A DNA stretch of 64,000 bases from Trypanosoma brucei gambiense DAL972 (Eukaryota; Euglenozoa; Kinetoplastea; Trypanosomatida; Trypanosomatidae), in the NCBI RefSeq assembly GCF_000210295.1, contig NC_026744.1, forward strand, positions 3,782,001 through 3,846,000, in the 5' to 3' direction. The notes below the pieces were generated by a model, which did no database searches, was not told the origin of the DNA, and was given only the letters and a program-made list of their open reading frames with translations. This document shows, piece after piece, positions 56,700 to 64,000 of the stretch. The position numbers were made by a program, and so were the translations under genes. Numbering within the stretch: position 1 is the stretch's first letter; each line of letters begins with the position of its first letter.

Positions 56700-58076
56700 A
56701 TGGAAAAGCTTGGAATATTGCTTTTGGCTACCACTACGTTTGTAGTTGGGACAACTACGGAAAATAAGGAAAACCTCCGCAATCAGCAAGAATTTAATCA
56801 ACTATGCAGGATTTTGAGGCTTGTGGAAGGGGATCCTGGACAAGTCGTTAAGGAGCCTCCAAACTTGGGAATCCTCATAGAAGTGCTCCAAAAAATGGTG
56901 AAGGCAACCTTTGTAAAGGAGTCGTCTTACCAAGAAGCAGTTGATGCAAGGGAAAAATGGAAGAGCGCAGACAGTACGGTCGAAACAAAGAATATTATGG
57001 ATAAGCAACGTGCGGATGATTTGGTGAGGTATAAGATTACACACGAGAAACTCAAGAAACTCCTCGCGAAAGCCAAGATGCTGGTGAGCAGGATCAAGGA
57101 GGAAAGGTACTTGGCATATGTATCGAGGAATGCTGCACTAGAGAAGATGGCGAAAGTTGTATATGGAAGCAGCGCAGAAAAAATGTTCAGGAATGAAACT
57201 GAATTTGAAAAGTTTTTGGCCAATTCACAAGGCACAATAGTGGGTAAAACGGCCAAGGAGACGTGTGGAAGGCCGAATGAGAAAAGCAATAATCCAGGTA
57301 TGGCGGGTTACTCACTGGTTGGAGACTTTTTCTGTTTGTGTGTTGGTGAAAAGAATAATGCCACGCTATGCGACAAAAGCTTTGGTGGACCCAATGACGA
57401 ACATAAGTGGACAAAAGTAATGTTTGGGGACAAACTTCTCGACTTTGCTGCTGGTTGGTTTAAGATAAGAGATTTGTGTTATGCCAATGCCACGAGTGGA
57501 ATAAAGGATGTGGTAACTCCAGAAAATATTAGCACAGAGATTGTAGCCTTCAACAAGATGCTTGGAAGACAGCGGGATGATGTGTATATTTATCGAAGAG
57601 AAGCCGAATCATATCGACAGTACGTGCTTGGAAGGGTGCATCAAGTAGGATTTACTGACGATGGAATATGCACTGGAGAGCACCAGCATATGTGTGTAAA
57701 TTACGCACAATGCTTGGTCTCGAATAAAGGTATTCCATGGCAACTCAAGCTAATGGAGGCAGAGGAAGACCTAGAGGATGTGGAAAAACATAACATGGAG
57801 GTGCATGTACTAATTGGGAGGTTGGATAAGCTTATTGAGAAAATCAAGAAAGCAGCGGAGCAACTCAGTCAAGAGATGGAAGGAATTGATGTTGCAGTTG
57901 AGAAGGTTCAGTTGCTGGAGGAAGAGATCGAAGAAAATGAAACCACTGGAAAAAGTGAGGCAACCGCAGGAGAGTTAAATGATAACATGCAACCTGAGGA
58001 GGGGAGTTTAGATAAATGTGAATATTGGGGTATGTTTTCTATTTTGTTCGGGGTTGTAGCATTTAGCCTCGTGTAA
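56700..58076 (+). CDS. ESAG2/b-type-VSG-like surface glycoprotein
   Basis: The first suitable Met is at 56700 (MEKLGILLLATTTFVVG, a signal peptide), 101 bases after the previous stop; 458 residues. Long N-terminal helices (KLKKLLAKAKMLVSRIKEER) are followed by SLVGDFFCLCVGEKNN, CTGEHQHMCVNYAQC and GIPWQLKL, then another helix and a Glu-rich stretch, and a hydrophobic GPI-type tail (YWGMFSILFGVVAFSLV). The FFCLCVG and IPW elements are typical of the T. congolense-type VSG / T. brucei ESAG2 family as I recall it. It is not a standard expressed VSG: there is no VSG 3' UTR 16-mer in the short spacer. Confidence 0.6.
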   Translation: MEKLGILLLATTTFVVGTTTENKENLRNQQEFNQLCRILRLVEGDPGQVVKEPPNLGILIEVLQKMVKATFVKESSYQEAVDAREKWKSADSTVETKNIMDKQRADDLVRYKITHEKLKKLLAKAKMLVSRIKEERYLAYVSRNAALEKMAKVVYGSSAEKMFRNETEFEKFLANSQGTIVGKTAKETCGRPNEKSNNPGMAGYSLVGDFFCLCVGEKNNATLCDKSFGGPNDEHKWTKVMFGDKLLDFAAGWFKIRDLCYANATSGIKDVVTPENISTEIVAFNKMLGRQRDDVYIYRREAESYRQYVLGRVHQVGFTDDGICTGEHQHMCVNYAQCLVSNKGIPWQLKLMEAEEDLEDVEKHNMEVHVLIGRLDKLIEKIKKAAEQLSQEMEGIDVAVEKVQLLEEEIEENETTGKSEATAGELNDNMQPEEGSLDKCEYWGMFSILFGVVAFSLV

Positions 58077-58210
58077 TGTTTTTGTTTGACGTTGGTGTTA
58101 TGGTGATGAATCTCTTTGTTTGACCTGACTGATTAAAGCGAAAATAACGCTGCTGATAACTTTGTACCTCCCTTTTCCACCTTTTACCGCTTAAGATATA
58201 AACAACAACA

Positions 58211-59578
58211 ATGAGGGATGAAATAGTGCTTGCCATTGGGTTGTTTGTAACGGTTTTGTCACCTTCTTATCAGGGCGATTTGGCTGGATATAAATGGAGC
58301 ACAGAATCTATTAACTGGAGTGCGATTACGAAACTCATTGGAGTCAATGACGAGTATCACAACGCTGGCGAATTCGAAGCTCTTTGCAAGATTTACAGAA
58401 TCACACAGGCAGAAGCCCCGCAGCCTTTCTTTAAGAATCGTGAGAGGGAAGGTGAGATTGTGAAGAAGTTGCAGGAAATGATCAGTGAGACGGAGGCTGC
58501 GGGTGGTAATAAAGTTTTGAATAAATCAGCTAACAGCACAACAGCATATCAGGAGATAAAGAAACTTCTTGAAAAGGCGAAAAAGCTGAAGGAAGAAATA
58601 GAAGTCAACAGGACAAAAGCCTTGAATGCAAGTCGCTCTGCTGAAGAAAATATGCTGAGGGCTGTGTATGGCGATGCTGTGGATGTGGCAAGAAATGAGA
58701 ATAAAACATTGGAGGAGGCCATGAGGGGAAACAAGTCACTGCTTTTCAATAGTGTTGATGATGCAGGTACAAGTTGTGGTTCTTACGGAGACAAGCTGGT
58801 TGGAAAGACACTAATCAATGACTTTTTCTGCCTATGTGTGGGAGAGGCTAAGAACGTGAAAATAAAGCAAAATCTTCCGCACCCCGGGCATGTCACACCT
58901 TATGACGGTGTGTATAATGGATATAATTGTCCCTGCAAGGATGAAATAAGGAGACCGAAAAGCGGCAGTTGGACTATGATGGCTGAATATTGTAAAGGTG
59001 GCGAAGACATTTGTAACCCTGACAACGTAACATATGACCATACTGAAGCATGGGACGTGATCAGTAAAGCTTGTGTATACAAAAATGTTGCATCTAATGT
59101 AAAAACCTTGAAGAGTGCACTGGCTCAGTTTGATGCGTTGTTGAATTTGGAACAGCATGAATATCAAGTCAGGGGTATTTTTGGTTATGTTAGAACGGAA
59201 AATAACGAAAATCGCACGTGCACAGGTCATACTGCTGGGTTTACATGTGTCAGTTACAATCACACACTTGAAAATGGTGGAATTCCTTGGTACAACCGCC
59301 TTACTAATGCTACCGAGCAACTACAAGAAATGGCAAAGTATGCCAAAGAAGCTGACAGTCATCTTCATGAATTGGAAGAGTACCAACATGAGGCAGAGGA
59401 AATATTTCTTGAGGTGAAACTTGGTGGTGATGCAGAGCTGTGGAAAAATAGCCGAGCTCAAGGTGAAAGTGACAGTGAAGGTTATGATACTGGGGTAAAT
59501 AATGATGGACTTACTCATTTGAATGTGGAAACTGTGGGGTTTACATTATTAATTTTATCTCTTATTTGTATCTTTTAG
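58211..59578 (+). CDS. ESAG2/b-type-VSG-like surface glycoprotein, paralogue of upstream gene
   Basis: 455 residues with a signal peptide (MRDEIVLAIGLFVTVLSPSYQ). It shares the plan of the previous gene: EFEALCKIYRI near the N-terminus, an IKKLLEKAKKLKEEIE helix, TLINDFFCLCVGEAKN, CTGHTAGFTCVSYN and GIPWYNRL, and a hydrophobic C-terminus (FTLLILSLICIF). About eight N-x-S/T sites. Cys spacing matches its neighbour in both halves, consistent with tandem duplication and divergence. The stop-to-start distance from the previous gene is 134 bases. Location is presumably the cell or flagellar-pocket surface, by family and signals. Confidence 0.6.
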   Translation: MRDEIVLAIGLFVTVLSPSYQGDLAGYKWSTESINWSAITKLIGVNDEYHNAGEFEALCKIYRITQAEAPQPFFKNREREGEIVKKLQEMISETEAAGGNKVLNKSANSTTAYQEIKKLLEKAKKLKEEIEVNRTKALNASRSAEENMLRAVYGDAVDVARNENKTLEEAMRGNKSLLFNSVDDAGTSCGSYGDKLVGKTLINDFFCLCVGEAKNVKIKQNLPHPGHVTPYDGVYNGYNCPCKDEIRRPKSGSWTMMAEYCKGGEDICNPDNVTYDHTEAWDVISKACVYKNVASNVKTLKSALAQFDALLNLEQHEYQVRGIFGYVRTENNENRTCTGHTAGFTCVSYNHTLENGGIPWYNRLTNATEQLQEMAKYAKEADSHLHELEEYQHEAEEIFLEVKLGGDAELWKNSRAQGESDSEGYDTGVNNDGLTHLNVETVGFTLLILSLICIF

Positions 59579-59780
59579 TTTGATTCTATGCCACCAACTA
59601 TATTATGTTATGTCATGTTTTTTTATTTCGTTTCTTTGTTGTGTTTGAAATGATATGGTGCATGCATATATGTATATACATGGCTGCATCAGTGTGTATT
59701 TGTGTTTTTCTCACGATATGAAACTGTATTAATTACCCTTTAGATGTTTTCTTCTTTCATTTAGATAAACAATAAAGAAA

Positions 59781-60887
59781 ATGTCTCTGTTTATTGCAGC
59801 GGTGTATTTGACAGCGTTGACCGTGGTTGAGGTGGTCATGGGGAAGCATGCTGGTAAGGCCATGACTGAGAAGGGTGCCGAAACATTGTGTAATCTTAGC
59901 TATGCTTTGAGGGTTGTGAGCGCTGACATTCAAAGAAAGCAAAAAGATGCGACTGCAAAGGTGGATGAAGTGCGAGAGTGGCGGCACCGGCATGGTGTAA
60001 AGGGGAGGACATGGAAAGCAATAGTACAAGGTTTGGAGAAGATAAGGGTTGTTAATGAAAGTTACATGGAAGGTATAAAGAAAACATATGGGGAAATGGA
60101 AAAGATAATGAACGGTACGGATAGTGCCCTTTTGATAATGGATACTAGTTTTTTAAGCATTGTGAGAGTGTCCTATCATGTTGTGAATGCGTCAGAATCT
60201 ATTGGACAGGTATTGAGGGATCTGGTGGTGATGTTTGAGAAAACGAAGGATGAAAAAGATAGTTGGTGCTGTTTGGTGAAAGGTAAAGAAGCGTTAAGTG
60301 ACGAAGGATGTGGAAATGGTGGGGATGGTAATGATCAGAAATACAAAATGGTTGGTATACCCGAAAATTGTAAGACATCTGTTACTGTGAATACAACGAG
60401 CGAAGGAATAATGACATTACTAAAAGAACATGAGAGAAGTCAAGAAATCGAATTTACAACTAATGAGAGACCGAATTGCTGGATCATGGGTACGGAAAAA
60501 GTTGCTAATGGAGGAGCTGGATCTTTCATAGTGGGAGCTACTGGAGGCTTTGTTACGTACCGTAACGGCGATGCTGTTACTCTGAGATCTCAGAATATGA
60601 TACCCGAACTCATCAAGAACTACACCTTAGTTAGAAAGGGATATGAAAGTATCAAGGACAAATACAATAAGTTAAAACCAAATTTTGGACCTTTTGATGA
60701 ACACGAAAACCAACTAAAAGAATTGTTAACTCAGAGCCCGATGGTACGTAGGTATTTCAAGGAGAGTGGGAAGAAGCGCAAGGGAGGTGAGGATGATGAT
60801 GATGTAATAGATGATGAAGGATCCTCCGTGAGAAAGCAATGGGCGGCAGCAGGCGTAATCTCTCTCGCTGCAGTTCTAGTTTTGTAG
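59781..60887 (+). CDS. Surface glycoprotein, distant ESAG6/7-PAG-like, GPI-type tail
   Basis: 368 residues from ATG 59781 with a hydrophobic N-terminus (MSLFIAAVYLTALTVVEVVMG). The N-terminal half is helical (ETLCNLSYALRVVSADIQRK), with Cys and several N-glycosylation sites (NESY, NGTD, NASE, NTTS). The middle has CWIMGTEKVANGGAGSF and GGFVTYRNGD, roughly where the first two genes of the cluster have CQLVHG...GGGY and WGDGI. The C-terminus has an acidic patch (EDDDDVIDDEGSS) and a hydrophobic GPI-type tail (AAAGVISLAAVLVL). It is more divergent than the other members; family placement is tentative. Confidence 0.55.
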   Translation: MSLFIAAVYLTALTVVEVVMGKHAGKAMTEKGAETLCNLSYALRVVSADIQRKQKDATAKVDEVREWRHRHGVKGRTWKAIVQGLEKIRVVNESYMEGIKKTYGEMEKIMNGTDSALLIMDTSFLSIVRVSYHVVNASESIGQVLRDLVVMFEKTKDEKDSWCCLVKGKEALSDEGCGNGGDGNDQKYKMVGIPENCKTSVTVNTTSEGIMTLLKEHERSQEIEFTTNERPNCWIMGTEKVANGGAGSFIVGATGGFVTYRNGDAVTLRSQNMIPELIKNYTLVRKGYESIKDKYNKLKPNFGPFDEHENQLKELLTQSPMVRRYFKESGKKRKGGEDDDDVIDDEGSSVRKQWAAAGVISLAAVLVL

Positions 60888-61055
60888 CTTTATCATTTTG
60901 CACGGTATTGTAGGCAACAGTTTTATTATTGGGATTATTCACTTTTTGTCTCTCATGTTTGTGTGTGATGAAATTGTGCCTCTTCCTCCGCTTGATAAAC
61001 TGATGTAGGGTAGTGCAGATAATGATGCACCTCGCGGTGAAGTTAGCAATCTTAA

Positions 61056-61073
61056 CCCGTTTTTTTTTTGCAG
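61056..61073 (+). promoter_or_regulatory. Poly(T) tract and AG acceptor
   Basis: CCCGTTTTTTTTTTGCAG, an intact-looking trans-splice acceptor directly in front of the relic reading frame, where no ATG follows in frame. Confidence 0.55.
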
Positions 61074-61987
61074 TATTGAGGTAGAATACGTTGAGTGCTT
61101 TTCTATTAATGTTGAAGAAGTTGATAGAGTGCCCGAGGCCATATGTTATCTTAGTTGCCTTTCGAGCACATTAAACAGGTTGTACACCGATGGTGAGCAG
61201 GAGCTGTTTGTGAACGAGGAGGTGCACGCAAATGTGTCTCGTATAGTAGGGGCGATATGGAAGGGGAAAGCAAGTGCGAGCACGGAACAGCGTGGTGTTA
61301 TTAGCGGTGCAGTGGAAGAACGTACCGAAATAAGCTGGAATACCTCACATCATATGGGAATGGAATGGGAAATCTTTCGGAGAAAATTGGTGGATTATTC
61401 GCTAAAGTTAGTGACGGTGTAGGTGAGTGGGGAATCTACTACCTTGCACCTCCTGCACGCAATTAAATGTTATACGGCCATTGCGGATGTAGTTAGTACG
61501 ACATGGAATGATGTTGTGGTGAAGCATGGATCCTCAATATGGATAAATGCAAACATCAAGTTTGAAGGACGAGTGTGATTACCAAACGTGTCCATTAGGA
61601 TGTGGCGCCAGGAAAAGTGCTCTTGGAAAAAAAAAAGAAGGGAGGCTGCTCTTGTGTGGTGCAAGCAAGTGCCCGATGCCACGGATAAATTTAGACGCTT
61701 GTGGGGTTATGAACAACCCAAGTAATGTTCTGAAATGGAAAGACAGTCGTTTCTTCTTTCCAACGACGGATGTCCGTGATGTCTTCACTCCCCTCATCGT
61801 TTCTTCTGCTAGTCAACTACCTTCCAGAGTCTCGGATATGATCGCAAATGTAACTTCCTTCCACTCACACTTCAACGAAACCCGCAGTAAGTTTATCTCA
61901 CGTACCCACGACACTCTCCTTGTCACCACGGGTAGAGATTCCGCTTTTAACAATCACGCATGTACGAGTTATCTCCTCTGCTCGTAA
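61074..61987 (+). pseudogene. Frameshifted surface-glycoprotein relic
   Basis: Just after a splice-acceptor-like signal a frame is open to 61422 without an ATG at its start; it contains AICYLSCLSSTLNRLYTDGE, a helical Cys-containing stretch like the N-terminus of trypanosome surface proteins (possibly invariant surface glycoprotein type). A neighbouring frame then takes over (SEKIGGLFAKVSDGVGEWG) to a stop near 61464, and a third piece from about 61547 to 61987 holds CDYQTCPLGCG, CGASKCPM and three N-x-S/T sites. At least two frame changes and stops separate them. I read this as one decayed gene, with family uncertain. Confidence 0.5.
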
Positions 61988-62965
61988 CATTCCCACATTG
62001 ATATCTCTGCGTGCGTGTTTTCTTTTTCTACTGTTATGTCCTCATGAGCCCCTTTTAATTCTGTGGTAAGGGCAATATTTCAAACACGTATGTGTGGCCG
62101 TGGGTGTTACTTTTTGTGTCAGGAATCACGATTGCTACGCGTTGCATTTGCTCCGAGACCGCCGACGCGGTTAATAACTTGTGCGACCAACTTGGGTTTG
62201 GGTGTGAGCGCTCGCTTTTGTGACGAGTGCGCGGCGGCCTTAATGTTGCAATCGTGATGTGATTCGGGTTAAAATGAGGTATCGAGTGGCGTGAGATGCA
62301 GCGATACCGCATGCTATCGGTAATGGTGCAAGAGATAGAGGTTACTTAAGCTTATACTTGAGCCTAAACAATGCACTTGACGGTTTGTCAAACGCGTCAC
62401 CACGCGTGCGCCTATCGTTGTGCTTTTTTTTTTCCTAGTAGAAGGACGTGCATGTCATGAATGACTCACGCGATTTTTTTTTCATAAAAAGAAGGTGGAC
62501 GATACCGCAACGGCCGGTTGGGAAAAGCCGCTCATTGCACAGTGCGGCTCTACAATAAGTTCACGCATGTGAATGTTGCGTGTTGTGAGGAGGAATCCAA
62601 TTCCCTCTCGTGTCGTTGTGGCCCCGTTTCTATGAGAAATTCATCCCCTGAAAGTGTGTTTGTGTGTGGGAAAAGCAAGCAATGACTGGGAGTTGATCAG
62701 TAAACAAGCTGTGGTTAACTGAGCCCCAAAGTTCCACTTCGTTGCGCGGTTAACCCCAGTGAAAGGAAAGCAGCGGGCAACAATCGTCGGAAAACGGAAT
62801 GCATCTGCAGAACGCGATGACTGGCGAGAAAACGTTTTTTTTTTTTAATCCAAGCTCGCAGGCAGTTAATGTAAAAGCAACTTAAAAAGAACTAAGAGCC
62901 CAAAGTAAGGATTATAACAGGACGGGTAAAAAAAAAAAACGCGTTAAAGCTAACCGGTAAAAGGG
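61988..62965. other. Convergent strand-switch region
   Basis: About 1 kb between the last plus-strand feature and the end of the minus-strand gene. It contains a poly(T) run near 62425-62435, T-runs at 62474-62482 and 62835-62848 and an A-run at 62928-62939. In trypanosomes such tail-to-tail sites are transcription termination zones marked by base J and histone H3.V. No tRNA or other Pol III gene was recognised. Confidence 0.65.
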
Positions 62966-64000
62966 TTACCACCATCCTCTGTGTACCGTAGTGTGGCGGA
63001 CAACACCTCTCCTAATGGATGGATCAACGACTCCGTTATGTGATGTATATCCTCCAAACTCTGTGGGACGTGCCCTCCGGAATGGCGAGGGTTCAGCTCG
63101 CGGCACTTCCCCAAAACATGCCACGCTCCCTCCAAGCGGCAACTGAGGTGCGCTGCCATGAGCAAATGCCCCCGACGCATTTGCGACACACCGCGGGCCC
63201 CACGTGAAGGGGGCGAAGCACTCGGCTTTTGAGAAAGTGCTTTGGCGATAGGCATCAACGCCGACGTGTGACAACTGGCGGCCGGAAGTGGCAGCATTTG
63301 TTGTCACCCGAAGTTGGTGCACGACTCCTGTGCGGTGCGGAGGGGTGCTGGCGTGTGGACATTCAAAAATGCTCCGCTGAAAAGTGGGATGGCCACTGGA
63401 ATACGTAGCAGGAGGCGTTGTGTGAGGAAAGAGTGGCGAGACACCAGGCTCTATTGTGTTAACTATGGGATGTGTCGCTGCTGCGCGTGTATCCCCATAG
63501 CATCCTTGGTAATGGGCGTGCCTTCCAACCGTTGTATAAGGGGAAACGCCTTGTACATTAAAACGAAACCGTTTTGATGGGCGCGCGCCGCCACGTCCAA
63601 CATCTGTTACGGGGTTTGGAGGAGGCGACAGGGTTTTGGGAAGGACGACTTCCATTCCACCAAGCAGCATGTCGTCCCCTTCCTTGCACGATATTTGTGG
63701 GCTCCACCGTGTTTCTGATGAGTCACCAGATCCGTTTTCTTTGTTCTCCCGACGTCTCTTGTAGCCACATGGAGATGACACTACCCTGATTCCCATGGAA
63801 GACGCTATCTGAGCCTTCCGCTCTAACAAATACTTGAATGCCTCGTCCGTTTGCCCAGCTTCAGTATCCCGTCGCCTACTGCTTTCCGAGTCCGCCATTT
63901 TCGTCTTGACGACAGTTGCCTCGTCATCGCAGCCGACAGCGGCCGAATGAGCCCCCCGTTCAGCACTGGTTGTGCCAATCTCCCCTCCTTCAAGATCCGA
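62966..64000 (-). CDS. Hypothetical protein on the opposite strand, partial at right edge
   Basis: The minus-strand frame ends at 62966 and is open all the way to base 64000. A Met at 63898 gives 310 residues, but 34 further in-frame codons with no stop lie upstream, so the true start is probably outside the window. The protein is polar and low in hydrophobics, rich in Pro, Gly, Arg, His and Thr. It has a helical stretch near the N-terminal part (TDEAFKYLLERKAQIASSMG) and a basic patch with KRRRENKENG that contains a KEN-box-like sequence. No domain recognised; mostly disordered. Function unknown. Confidence 0.6.
   Translation of the reverse strand, partial: SDLEGGEIGTTSAERGAHSAAVGCDDEATVVKTKMADSESSRRRDTEAGQTDEAFKYLLERKAQIASSMGIRVVSSPCGYKRRRENKENGSGDSSETRWSPQISCKEGDDMLLGGMEVVLPKTLSPPPNPVTDVGRGGARPSKRFRFNVQGVSPYTTVGRHAHYQGCYGDTRAAATHPIVNTIEPGVSPLFPHTTPPATYSSGHPTFQRSIFECPHASTPPHRTGVVHQLRVTTNAATSGRQLSHVGVDAYRQSTFSKAECFAPFTWGPRCVANASGAFAHGSAPQLPLGGSVACFGEVPRAEPSPFRRARPTEFGGYTSHNGVVDPSIRRGVVRHTTVHRGWW

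Noticed and set aside
56700..59578. Calling the two b-type genes expressed VSGs
   Set aside because: No VSG 3' UTR 16-mer (TGATATATTTTAACAC) in the spacers, no 70-bp repeat array and no telomeric context.
54147..60887. The EP or GPEET procyclin locus
   Set aside because: PAG-like genes suggested it, but no Glu-Pro or GPEET repeat coding sequence is present anywhere upstream.
61988..62965. tRNA or other Pol III gene at the strand switch
   Set aside because: No B-box (GGTTCGANNCC) with cloverleaf could be found on either strand by reading.
1..64000. CRISPR arrays, bacterial operons or riboswitches
   Set aside because: No spaced direct repeats and no Shine-Dalgarno pattern; the genome is clearly eukaryotic with trans-splicing signals.

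Overview
This is nuclear DNA of an African trypanosome, most consistent with the Trypanosoma brucei group. Twenty-one single-exon protein genes lie head to tail on the plus strand from 1 to about 50.2 kb. Many are preceded by polypyrimidine tracts ending in AG, the signature of trans-splicing in a polycistronic transcription unit. Several proteins are kinetoplastid hallmarks, notably a capping enzyme with an N-terminal P-loop kinase domain, large PPR proteins and BBS9. From memory, RPB7, CPSF160 and this capping enzyme lie close together on T. brucei chromosome 11; I could not verify that here.

Layout. (1) 1-50.2 kb, housekeeping array: a partial low-complexity gene, two PPR proteins (organelle RNA metabolism), a membrane protein, an ankyrin protein, proteasome subunit Rpn12, coiled-coil proteins, an ArfGAP, BBS9 (ciliary BBSome), a ubiquitin protease, RNA polymerase subunit RPB7, a tiny membrane protein, a divergent protein kinase, a peptide-deformylase-like protein, a WLM metalloprotease with a second, inactivated-looking WLM domain, a PPPDE-PUL deubiquitinase/deSUMOylase-like protein, CPSF160, a LicD/fukutin-like transferase, the mRNA capping enzyme CE1, and directly after it a CE1 paralogue that appears to have lost the guanylyltransferase active site. 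RPB7, CPSF160 and CE1 are all mRNA synthesis or processing genes, but the array is not a functional operon in the bacterial sense. (2) 50.2-54.1 kb: about 4 kb with no intact gene. It contains a sense-strand polypurine tract, decayed coding pieces with leucine-rich-repeat flavour and simple repeats. (3) 54.1-60.9 kb: five tightly packed surface-glycoprotein-like genes with signal peptides. Three resemble the ESAG6/7-PAG (transferrin-receptor-like) family and two resemble the ESAG2/b-type VSG family, followed by a frameshifted surface-gene relic to about 62 kb. (4) 62-63 kb: convergent strand switch. (5) 63-64 kb: one minus-strand gene whose reading frame runs off the right edge.

The points most worth attention are the catalytic-residue losses in duplicated domains (WLM E to Q; capping-enzyme Lys to Trp) and the chromosome-internal surface-gene cluster at the end of a housekeeping transcription unit. 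Its first two members mimic the GPI-less/GPI-anchored pairing of the trypanosome transferrin receptor.
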